The position numbers and the translations under genes are program-made. The notes beneath the pieces are model-generated. The model was not told the DNA's origin. It made no database searches and was given only the letters and a program-made list of their open reading frames with translations. A stretch of DNA of 64,000 nucleotides from Bdellovibrio sp. (GTDB lineage: Bacteria > Bdellovibrionota > Bacteriovoracia > Bacteriovoracales > Bacteriovoracaceae), in NCBI GenBank assembly GCA_016187935.1, contig JACPIU010000020.1, positions 124,001-188,000 of the forward strand. Reading direction: 5' to 3'. Position 1 is the stretch's first letter. Each line of letters starts with the position of its first letter. Below, piece by piece: positions 43,989-52,000 of the stretch.

Positions 43989-44939
43989 ATGAAGTTACTA
44001 CTTTTGATCTCGATCTTGCTGTGGTTCGCATTTTGGCAACATCCAGCAACGGCCCAAATCAATTCCAATTTGGACAGCTCCATGCGATTGAACACCATTT
44101 CCGGAGATGAAGAATTGGTTATTATTCAAACCGTCTCGGCTTCCCGGGCCACCTTCGTCATCAGGAAGGGTGCGCGTGAAGGAGCAGTCCTTCATCAGAA
44201 AGCGCTTTTCTCAACCGACAAGGTGAGCATTTTATGCAAGGCCATTGAGGTAACAAGTGACTATTCACTTTGGCAGGTAGCGGACCCCAAAATGCAAGTC
44301 CCTTTCCAAAAACGTCAGTTCGTCGTGCTCAATACTTCGTTGGAAACCATCTGGCAAAAAATCCCACACCTGAAAGAAGAACTCACCAAGCGAGTGGCGC
44401 AAGCAAAAGCAAAACCTGTCCCTTATTGGATTATCCGTGCCGGCAGTTCCCGAGGCGTCTATGCCAGTGTATCCGAGACCGGTTCCCAGGCCTCAAGCGA
44501 GCGCGTCGGACTGCAATTTGATGGCTCCTACAATTCAAAACTCATCGAATCGGTGGATTACTCCCTGGGACTTCGTATGGACAATGAAACCAGCAAACAA
44601 GAAACCCCCAATCTGGTGATAACCACTGTGCGATACTTTCTGACCGGCGAGTTGATCTACAACTTTCCTGATTTCAGCAACACCAGCAATCACTTCTATA
44701 GTGCTGCCGGCGGCGGTATCGGCACATCACAAACTGATGTCGCCGGTGCGAAATCAGCAGGCACGGCCTTCTTAGGCCCTGTCTTTCGGTTTGGACTGAG
44801 AACTAAATTGTCTGAAAAATACTCACTCCTGGTGGAAGGTGCAGCTGAGGCCATCAGCATGAATGAAACCTTTGCCGATGGTACTCGTCAAACAACCAAT
44901 ATTGTGAATGGCAAGTTCTCAATTGGGTTGCGTTTTTAA
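43989..44939 (+). CDS. Barrel-like outer-membrane protein with N-terminal SH3/OB-like domain
   Basis: 316 residues, signal peptide (LLLLISILLWFAFWQHPATA, mature QINS). An N-terminal beta domain of about 100 residues (DEELVIIQTVSASRATFVIR, REGAVLHQKALFST, DYSLWQVAD) resembles the C-terminal domain of the protein at 25803-27047. A short helix leads to a barrel-like region (AGSSRGVYASVSETG, VDYSLGLRMDNE, SNHFYSAAGGGIG) ending in GKFSIGLRF with terminal phenylalanine. The ATG at 43989 starts the signal peptide; the in-frame extension upstream is not supported. Divergent from the S74 fibre gene. Family not recognised. Confidence 0.7.
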   Translation: MKLLLLISILLWFAFWQHPATAQINSNLDSSMRLNTISGDEELVIIQTVSASRATFVIRKGAREGAVLHQKALFSTDKVSILCKAIEVTSDYSLWQVADPKMQVPFQKRQFVVLNTSLETIWQKIPHLKEELTKRVAQAKAKPVPYWIIRAGSSRGVYASVSETGSQASSERVGLQFDGSYNSKLIESVDYSLGLRMDNETSKQETPNLVITTVRYFLTGELIYNFPDFSNTSNHFYSAAGGGIGTSQTDVAGAKSAGTAFLGPVFRFGLRTKLSEKYSLLVEGAAEAISMNETFADGTRQTTNIVNGKFSIGLRF

Positions 44940-44942
44940 CTG
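44929..44942. repeat. 14-bp direct repeat, left copy
   Basis: TGCGTTTTTAACTG, covering the last codons and stop of the barrel gene (LRF-stop). An identical copy lies at 46113-46126, in the same orientation, beyond the higBA genes. The 1.17 kb between them behaves like an inserted segment with a target or attachment duplication at a gene 3' end. Confidence 0.6.
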
Positions 44943-45277
44943 TGAGACTTTGTGACACAAAGATTTGGCACTTTAATCTGAGTTCTTCTAAAACAGAAGC
45001 TCGCAACGGATCGAATTTAAAAAACATTTTTACGCAATTTCATGGAGAATATGATTTTCGGTCTGCGGCCATAAGTGACTCACAAAATATTCAGCATTGG
45101 CGTTTACCAAAACTGAACATGGAACCGCTCTTAAAGCAGTGATTAAAGGTCTTGGTCCATCTTTCGCTGGCCTCCTCGGAATTGCAAAATAGATAGGCAA
45201 CGGCCCAATATCAGTGCCTTTGCTAATAAAATAAACTTTCCTATTTACTGCATTATCGTAATATGATAACATCCCTT
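44943..45277. other. Non-coding stretch before higB
   Basis: No convincing gene. A perfect palindrome CTTTGTG-A-CACAAAG lies at 44948-44962. Short open stretches exist (one ends TALKAVIKGLGPSFAGLLGIAK at about 45192) but lack a start and any recognised family; they may be gene debris. A TAATAT element at about 45260 could be the higB -10. Confidence 0.5.
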
Positions 45278-45571
45278 ATGATCGTGAGTTTTGCTAATAA
45301 GTTAGCGGAAGATTTATTTGAAGCGAGAAGGTCTAAGGAAACGAGGACCTTCCCAGCAGAACTCCATCGAGTGGCGTTAAGAAAGCTGGCCTATCTGCAT
45401 GATGCAGGGGATTTAAATGATCTAAAAGTTCCTCCAGGCAATCGCCTTGAGGCGCTAAAGAGAGATCGCAAAGGTTTTTTTTCGATAAGAATCAACGATC
45501 AGTGGAGATTGATTTTTATGTGGACTGAAGGCAATGCCCATTTGGTTTCGATTGAGGATTACCACGACTAA
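45278..45571 (+). CDS. higB: HigB-type mRNA interferase toxin
   Basis: Ninety-seven residues of the RelE/HigB family. It has the family opening MIVSFANKLAEDLF, then RRSKETRTFPAELHRVALRKL, the size-diagnostic LNDLKVPPGNRLEALKRDRKG and the catalytic strand FSIRINDQWRLIFMW with the conserved arginine, ending VSIEDYHD. HigB cleaves ribosome-bound mRNA and is neutralised by HigA. The start at 45278 matches family length; an ATG five codons earlier (45263) is possible, and neither has a ribosome site, hinting at a leaderless mRNA. Toxin-first order with higA 12 bases downstream is typical of this system. Confidence 0.93.
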   Translation: MIVSFANKLAEDLFEARRSKETRTFPAELHRVALRKLAYLHDAGDLNDLKVPPGNRLEALKRDRKGFFSIRINDQWRLIFMWTEGNAHLVSIEDYHD

Positions 45572-45583
45572 GGATGAAATTTT

Positions 45584-45880
45584 ATGACAAAAAGACATGA
45601 TCAAACTGAAATGAAAAGGCCTAAAATTCCGATCCATGCTGGAGAAATTTTGCTTGAGGAATTTCTATGTCCGCTCGATATGACTCAAGCAGCGTTTGCC
45701 GAAAAAATTGGATGGACGAAGGCCAAACTCAATGAACTTATTAAAGGTAAAAGAGGCATTACTGCTGAAACGGCTTTGGATTTGGCAGAGGCCCTCGGGA
45801 CGACTCCCAAGCTTTGGATGAATCTCCAGGCCACCTGGGATTTAGATTTGGTTATCAGGGCACGAGAAGAATCGGCTTAA
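45584..45880 (+). CDS. higA: HigA-type antitoxin, XRE-family repressor
   Basis: Ninety-eight residues: IPIHAGEILLEEFLCPLDMTQAAFAEKIG leads into a helix-turn-helix (AFAEKIGWTKAKLNELIKGK, RGITAETALDLAEALGT) and the HigA ending TPKLWMNLQATWDLDLV. HigA binds and inactivates HigB and represses the operon. AGGAT about nine bases upstream of the ATG. The pair lies between two identical 14-bp direct repeats, suggesting acquisition as a small unit. Confidence 0.94.
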   Translation: MTKRHDQTEMKRPKIPIHAGEILLEEFLCPLDMTQAAFAEKIGWTKAKLNELIKGKRGITAETALDLAEALGTTPKLWMNLQATWDLDLVIRAREESA

Positions 45881-46264
45881 TTTTTTTATGTCATTAAGTT
45901 ACAGGGTCGTAAGTGGCCAAAAACTAAATCAAATAGGCCCGCTGTTTAAAGTACGCAAATAGGTAGCCTACTCGCTGAATACATGGAAGAATTTTTCTCA
46001 TCTTGCGCAAAAACTGGAGTTACGCGGCATGAAGCCATATCTCCGTAGGCGCCTATTCAGCATGTGCCAGACTCAATCTTCCATCGGGTGAAGAAATGCG
46101 ATGCTGGGGAGGTGCGTTTTTAACTGACAATTTTATGAGGCATGCTGAGACAGGGCCGAGGCTTCTAAAGTTTCGTTTTTTTAAATAGTTAAAGATCGTC
46201 ACAAAACTATTTCATTTTTATCAAGTATTCCCCGATAAGACGCATTACACTGGGACTGGATTAC
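45881..46264. other. Intergenic stretch after higA
   Basis: 384 bases without a supported gene. It holds the right copy of the direct repeat at 46113-46126 and, near its end, the element CCCGATAA (46231-46238), which matches a sigma-28 -10 box but has no TAAA-like -35 (TCAT at the expected place). Short open stretches in three frames look like degenerate coding sequence but match nothing I recognise. Confidence 0.5.
46113..46126. repeat. 14-bp direct repeat, right copy
   Basis: TGCGTTTTTAACTG, identical to 44929-44942. Flanks differ beyond the 14 bases. It closes the segment containing higBA. Confidence 0.6.
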
Positions 46265-48805
46265 ATGAAACTATTAATCATTCATATATTGGCCCTTTTG
46301 ATCCCACTCTTGAACACAGCGGTGGCGGATCACTCCTTTACCGCACGTTCATGTGAAGAATATCAGCAGGATTTGCAACAACTTGAACGATATATTTTGG
46401 ATTTGAAGTTGGGCACCCCCACTGGAGAAACTCACAGCATTGATTTGAAGGAAGCTCTCAAAAGACGAAATGAACTTGCGGCGAAGTTATCCATCATTAA
46501 GGGACTCATCATGTTGCGGCAGCGTTATGCCAATTTCCTCATCTATTTGAACAACCGTCCCGACCCTAATATGAGCACTCATCCTGATGAAAAATTATGG
46601 GATAACATGACCGGTTACACTCGCGATAGTATTCACTCCGATGCCCTCACGGGAGGCATCGTGATGGGTCTGCAAGATGGAGAAACATTGTATGATGTAA
46701 CCGATCCTCACGATTACATGTCTAATACAGGCCTTATGGACCTGGGAAATATGGTGGCGATGGAATCGACTTTCCGAACCCTGCTGGGCGATGCCACATC
46801 CCTAGAACAGCTAAAAGTTGCACCACCAAGTGATGCCAATACCCCACATCCTCTCGTCAGTACACTTGTGGGCAAATGTGGAACGGCACAAACCCAAGCT
46901 CATCTCACCAGCTTCTGTGAATTATTAACCGGGCCGGCCCCGGGGGCGGCCCAAACAAAACAACTTATTGATCGCTTTGCCCGTGCTTTCTATTATGCTC
47001 ACATGGCCCGCGCCATTGAAAAAGATCCCGCACTTGATCCTTCTTCATTGGCGGGGAAAACACCGGCGCAAAAGGCCGCCGATAAATTGCTCTCTGATCA
47101 GGCACGCACGGCCCTCGATGAGTATCATGAAATTTTGAATTCCAATCCCATTAGCTCCTTATCTGTGACACGCGATGGACGCAAACTTCGAGGAATTGAT
47201 GTCATCAGCAAACAATTCGAAGGCACCAAGACCTTTATGGCGAAGTATGATCAAATTTACCAGGCCCAGCTTGAGTGTTTAAACCGGGTTGGTCTGTCCG
47301 GAAGCGGCTCCTCGACAGTGGCAGGTTGGGGCACCGGGCCCGGGTCCGATCTCACGGGAAGAATCGCCAAAATGCGCGACCGGAAGACCTGTGCCATAAG
47401 CACCTCACAAAAGCAGGAACTCACCCAATCCTTTAATAATCTCAAAGATAATATCCGCACCGATCTGGGAGTCACCAGTGGGGCCGACAATGACGATCCG
47501 ATTATTCTGCAACAATTGAAGCGCATGTCGGTTTCGCGTTTTATCTCGTCAGGTAATTTGAATTTACGCATACATCAGGACCAATTGCGTGACTGGTTAC
47601 AGAATTGGAAAAAGGTCAAGGCCAAACCCAATCAGGCCGTCTACGGTTTTTATGATGATACAAATCCGGTAAATTATACTGATGAAAAACTGAGTAACAC
47701 GGCCGATGATGTTCGAGATGCGCTGATCTCCATTAATAATCGGGCCGAAATTGAAGCCGCCTTACGCGAAGGGCGCCAGGTTGATGGCAATAAACTCATC
47801 ACCGCGAAAAATATCAATAACGACAAAACGCTTTTTAAACTTCTGCTCGGCCAGATGATAAAATACAAAGAAAATTTTCTGCCCACTGAACTCACATCCT
47901 GTCCCACGGCGGATATCAATGTCACCAAGCTCGGTTCTATGAGCGAGGATGCGCTATCACGCGCCATTCACCAATGTATTTCCTCACTTCCTCCTGCCAG
48001 TGAAAACGATTCAATCACTCAAAAAGAAAGTGAGCTTGAGAGCAAATTGGCCAACGTGGAGCAGCTGATTCAAAATTTCGAAACTCCCACTTTGGCGAAT
48101 TTTCGCGCCATTCAGAATGTTCGCAAAGCTCTCGCCAATTTGGCCAAAATGAGTTGTGCCGAACGAATTTCCAGCGTAACCTGCTCGGTCACACCAATGG
48201 GCGGTGAAGTCCAATCCATCACCTATCTGGTGGGTAACTCCGGTCGCATTTTATCACGCATTTCACCACAAGATATCGTTTCCGATAGCTCTATTCCCTC
48301 ATTGCGAAGTTCTATTGCGGCCAATTGTCGCATTGTGAATGATTCTTTCCGGCCTGAAGGATCAACTGGTGCCGGCCCCTTTAGCTTGGCAACCAATCTT
48401 CCCAATTTATGCTCGGCCCACAACCCGACTTCTCCCGTATCACCTGTCGGACCAGTTGCTGACAATACCAATGAACCCTCCCCTCCAGAAATAAAAAATG
48501 ACAATCCCATCACCTTCACCCCCAGTGGTAACATTTACTCTTCCAGTGATTCCGAGATTAAATGGGCAGCTCCATTGGTAAGAACTGGTGGCACTTCATT
48601 ACCGACTTTCATGCCATCCGCATCGGCCTATCCATTCTCAAGCGGTCTATTCAACTCTTCTCTCTACCCATCTACGGGGTTCTATACAGCTGGAATGGGC
48701 CAGTTTATGCCCTTCACGGGATTCTATTCGACCGGAGGTTATGGACTCTCCGGTTTTTCAACCTCAGGGGGTTATGGCAGCTATGCCACATATTTGGGGC
48801 ACTAG
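46265..48805 (+). CDS. Large secreted protein with Tyr/Gly-rich tail
   Basis: 846 residues, family not recognised. Signal peptide (LLIIHILALLIPLLNTAVA). Residues about 30-660 are mainly helical and polar, with a coiled coil near the start (YQQDLQQLERYILDLK) and about ten scattered cysteines likely forming disulfides. A Gly/Ser island GSGSSTVAGWGTGPGSD sits near 350. A proline-rich linker (SPVSPVGPVADNTNEPSPP) leads to a low-complexity end with repeats FYTAGMG, FYSTGGYG, FSTSGGYGSY. Aromatic-glycine tails of this sort occur in adhesive or self-assembling surface proteins. A possible sigma-28 -10 element lies 27 bases upstream. Same strand as the 1.85-kilo-residue lipoprotein that follows after 230 bases. 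Confidence 0.7.
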   Translation: MKLLIIHILALLIPLLNTAVADHSFTARSCEEYQQDLQQLERYILDLKLGTPTGETHSIDLKEALKRRNELAAKLSIIKGLIMLRQRYANFLIYLNNRPDPNMSTHPDEKLWDNMTGYTRDSIHSDALTGGIVMGLQDGETLYDVTDPHDYMSNTGLMDLGNMVAMESTFRTLLGDATSLEQLKVAPPSDANTPHPLVSTLVGKCGTAQTQAHLTSFCELLTGPAPGAAQTKQLIDRFARAFYYAHMARAIEKDPALDPSSLAGKTPAQKAADKLLSDQARTALDEYHEILNSNPISSLSVTRDGRKLRGIDVISKQFEGTKTFMAKYDQIYQAQLECLNRVGLSGSGSSTVAGWGTGPGSDLTGRIAKMRDRKTCAISTSQKQELTQSFNNLKDNIRTDLGVTSGADNDDPIILQQLKRMSVSRFISSGNLNLRIHQDQLRDWLQNWKKVKAKPNQAVYGFYDDTNPVNYTDEKLSNTADDVRDALISINNRAEIEAALREGRQVDGNKLITAKNINNDKTLFKLLLGQMIKYKENFLPTELTSCPTADINVTKLGSMSEDALSRAIHQCISSLPPASENDSITQKESELESKLANVEQLIQNFETPTLANFRAIQNVRKALANLAKMSCAERISSVTCSVTPMGGEVQSITYLVGNSGRILSRISPQDIVSDSSIPSLRSSIAANCRIVNDSFRPEGSTGAGPFSLATNLPNLCSAHNPTSPVSPVGPVADNTNEPSPPEIKNDNPITFTPSGNIYSSSDSEIKWAAPLVRTGGTSLPTFMPSASAYPFSSGLFNSSLYPSTGFYTAGMGQFMPFTGFYSTGGYGLSGFSTSGGYGSYATYLGH

Positions 48806-48982
48806 CACAAATTGTTGCAGGCAAAAAAAACCCTCCTGATATCATCAAGATTTTCCTATCGTTTTCTTTCTCCAATAGTCTTAAGAGGTTAAGTTATTTT
48901 TAGAACAAATTTCTGCTGCATTTCTCCGCAGCTCGTAAACATACTTATAAAACGGGCTAAAATATTACTTATTCCAAGGCCT

Positions 48983-49009
48983 TAAGCTCGAGAGGGCTTA
49001 AGCCGAAAA
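48983..49009 (+). promoter_or_regulatory. FliA-like promoter before the Cys-rich giant lipoprotein
   Basis: TAAG (48983-48986), 15 bases, GCCGAAAA (49002-49009): one mismatch in each box against TAAA-N15-GCCGATAA, exact spacing. The spacer also contains one arm of a seven-base inverted repeat (CTTAAGC...GCTTAAG). Transcription would start near 49018, 22 bases before the TTG at 49040 and ten before its GGAGG. Confidence 0.5.
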
Positions 49010-49039
49010 GCTAGGGCCTTGGGTGGCATGGAGGAATTC

Positions 49040-52000
49040 TTGGTTTTTAAACCAAAGGCCTATTTAACAACTTGTATATGGATTCTGATCGCGATCCAAT
49101 TCACGGCCGCTTGTGTTCCGCAATCCGGTGGTAGTAATGCACGCAAATCATCAAAGGCAGACGCCACGACAAGTACCACCACTAAGCCCACCGCTCCTGC
49201 GCCGGGTTTCTCCTCCAGTAGTGAACTCTATTGGTTTTCAGGCAGTAAAATTACCGGAACTATAACGATCAATCAAAACATTGAAACAGTGATTTACCTG
49301 CGAGGGTCTCCCTTGCACAACTTTCTGGCCAACAGCACGTACTTTGCACAAACCTATTGCATGGTCTTTGGGTATTCTCACTCGACAGCGCGCAAACAGC
49401 TTCGTGTTCGCGCCATTCCTATTACCTACAATGATTTCACGACAGGAACAACTGAACGCCTCTTACGGCTTGACCTTCCCAATCCATCCGACAATAGCGC
49501 CGCTTGCGCTGGTCCAATTAGTACTGTCAGCAACTCCAGTTATATCGCCTACTCTCCTGAAACATTTTGCAGTAGTTGCTTTGAACTGATCACTTCCACC
49601 TCAATGGGATTATATCTCTCATCGGGCGGCAGCATTTCTGACACTTCTTTAGTTCCCAGCACACTCCTAAATACCGCAGGTCTGGCCTTGCGAATCGATA
49701 CAACATCAGGCAGTACTTCAAGCGAAAGTCTGTGCACCAATGCCAGTTGCACGACAAAGGGATTTGATTGTTGCCTGAACGGTCAGTGCGTGAAGGACGG
49801 AATGCAAAAACCCAATGCCAGCTCCGATCCCTACTATTCACAGGCGCAAGCCGAGATCGCCACCAATCCACTGAATTTCATCAATTGGCCAAACCTCTAC
49901 TACGTCTGTACCAACATTCCTCGCATCCAGGCCACGCCCACCGCATATCCGAATGCTATTTTCACCGCCCAAGCCGCCTTTGACATTCTGGTGCGCGAAT
50001 ACTGGTGCCTCGAAGAAGGTAAAAAGACTTCACCCAACTATGCCAATGGAACTTGCTCCAACACTACTTCAACCAGTAAATCCACTTGTGAGACCGGCAG
50101 TGGTTCTGGGGTCTGGACGTATTACTGTTTTGGCAGTGGTACGGGTTCCGGCGGTCTCCAGTCTGACCACGATAGAATCCGCTCTAATGTATGGGAACGC
50201 TGTGGATGTGATGCAGACCCCTTCCCTGCCTCACCGGATGACCCCATCTGTCCGGACTTTGGTCTGCAGGCCACTTTTGATCTGCAAAATAAAGTCACCT
50301 CGGTGACCTGTCTTATTCCACAACCGGTGGCAATTCCAACCCAATTTCAAGAATTACGACTTAACGTTCCCGCGCGAACCGCACCTCATCGTTTTTTCAA
50401 AAGCAGTGACGGTGCGGCCGTCGACGATGTATCCACCTTGAAAAATATCAGTCCTGCCCCTACCAACGAAGGCGCGCAATTTTCCTATCTCGATGAGGCC
50501 GGAAAATCCGGAGCAGAAAATAATGGCAGCTTCAACATGAATGCTATCTTAGGCCAACTCACAGTAGATCTATCCAGGGCCCGTCCCGCCATTATGGTCA
50601 ACGTGGAATATGATCAAACCTATATTATTTCTGCTCTCAAAGGCAACCACACCCCATGCCCGATGTGTGCTAAAGATTCTTGGTTTACTTCTTTCACCGC
50701 TTTTCCTTCCAGTGTACAGGGGCGTGGACTTGAAGCCGTCGGCCACACCACTTCCCGGGATACCTATCAAACCAATATCACCCTGGGGAACTATGAAGAC
50801 ACCATTTTCGGTCGAGCATGCTTTGTCCCTCCTACCATGATTGCTTTTTCTCACATGAAACGTGCCAGTGGAACAGTGGCGGCACAACGAAGTGCGCGCT
50901 TGAGCACTCAGGTCGCCATGTTTGCAAATGGCTATCAAAGAGACTGGTATGGATTTAATAGAGGCGCTGTTATTGGTAGCTTCAATGGTGTCAGTTGGTT
51001 TGCCATTGGAGGTGGCCGACGTATCCAGGCCAAAGGCAATAAACTCTATCTGGCGATCAATGCTCCCTTTGCCGACCTAACTCAACCAACCGATATCAGC
51101 GTTAACATCACTACCGACAATGGACAAAATCAGGCCGCTGATTTTGATTTTGATCCTAATCTTTCCAATATTGATGCCACCAATAATAGTGGAGCTTCTT
51201 GCCAAAAATATCATCAGTGTGAAACTGACGGGGATTGTGTTTCTCAATTAGGCTGGGAATATATGTGCATCAGTACCTCGGCCTTAAAAACCTACACTCC
51301 AAAATTCGATCTCGATGGAAATGAACAGTTGGATGAGAAGTCCGGCGGAATCACCAGCATTTTGTATAACGGCACTCTCCCCACCGGTAGTAAAAAACGC
51401 TGTGTGTACCGAGGGATGGGAGCACCCTGCAAGACAGACTTCTTTACAAACAATATTTACACGCCCACCACCGGCTCCACCATCGGAAATGCCAAGATTT
51501 TTGTCTGTGCTCCAAACTTTTTCTGCGCCAACTTAAACGAAACCAGCGTCTTTAATGATCAAGTCATTCGTGAACCCAATGACATTAATAATATCCTCTA
51601 CGGCAAAGATACGGATATTTTAGGACGACCGAAATCATATACCAGTGGTGGCAAGACATTGACTGATATAATTAAAGAAAATCTCCGACACAATTTTTCC
51701 CTCTATGCGACATCAACTCCTGCCAATGCTGATTGGGGATTGTGCATGCCAGGTAAAAGTCTGGCCTACAATTCCTGGCAACAGCAGCAAACCGGGAAGG
51801 ACAATTCGCGTCGGACTGATTTTATCAGTCAGATTGGTAGCTGTAATGCAACTGCCTCTGGTGGCAATACCCGCGCCCGTACTTGTCCGAGTTTTGATAT
51901 GAGAGAATTTTTAGATGGAGATAAAGCAAACGCCAACTACAAAAATTACATTATAACTACTTCGAGCGGATGGGGTAATTCCTCAAGCGGTACCGCTTAT

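Noticed and set aside
44942-45272. Short open frames on both strands between the barrel gene and higB
   Set aside because: No ribosome site, no family match, and in-frame stops close by; treated as non-coding or debris.
45900-46190. Fragment of a transposase or integron attachment site
   Set aside because: Open stretches in three frames (one containing MEEFFSSCAKTG) have no start, no conserved catalytic motif and do not join into one recognisable protein.
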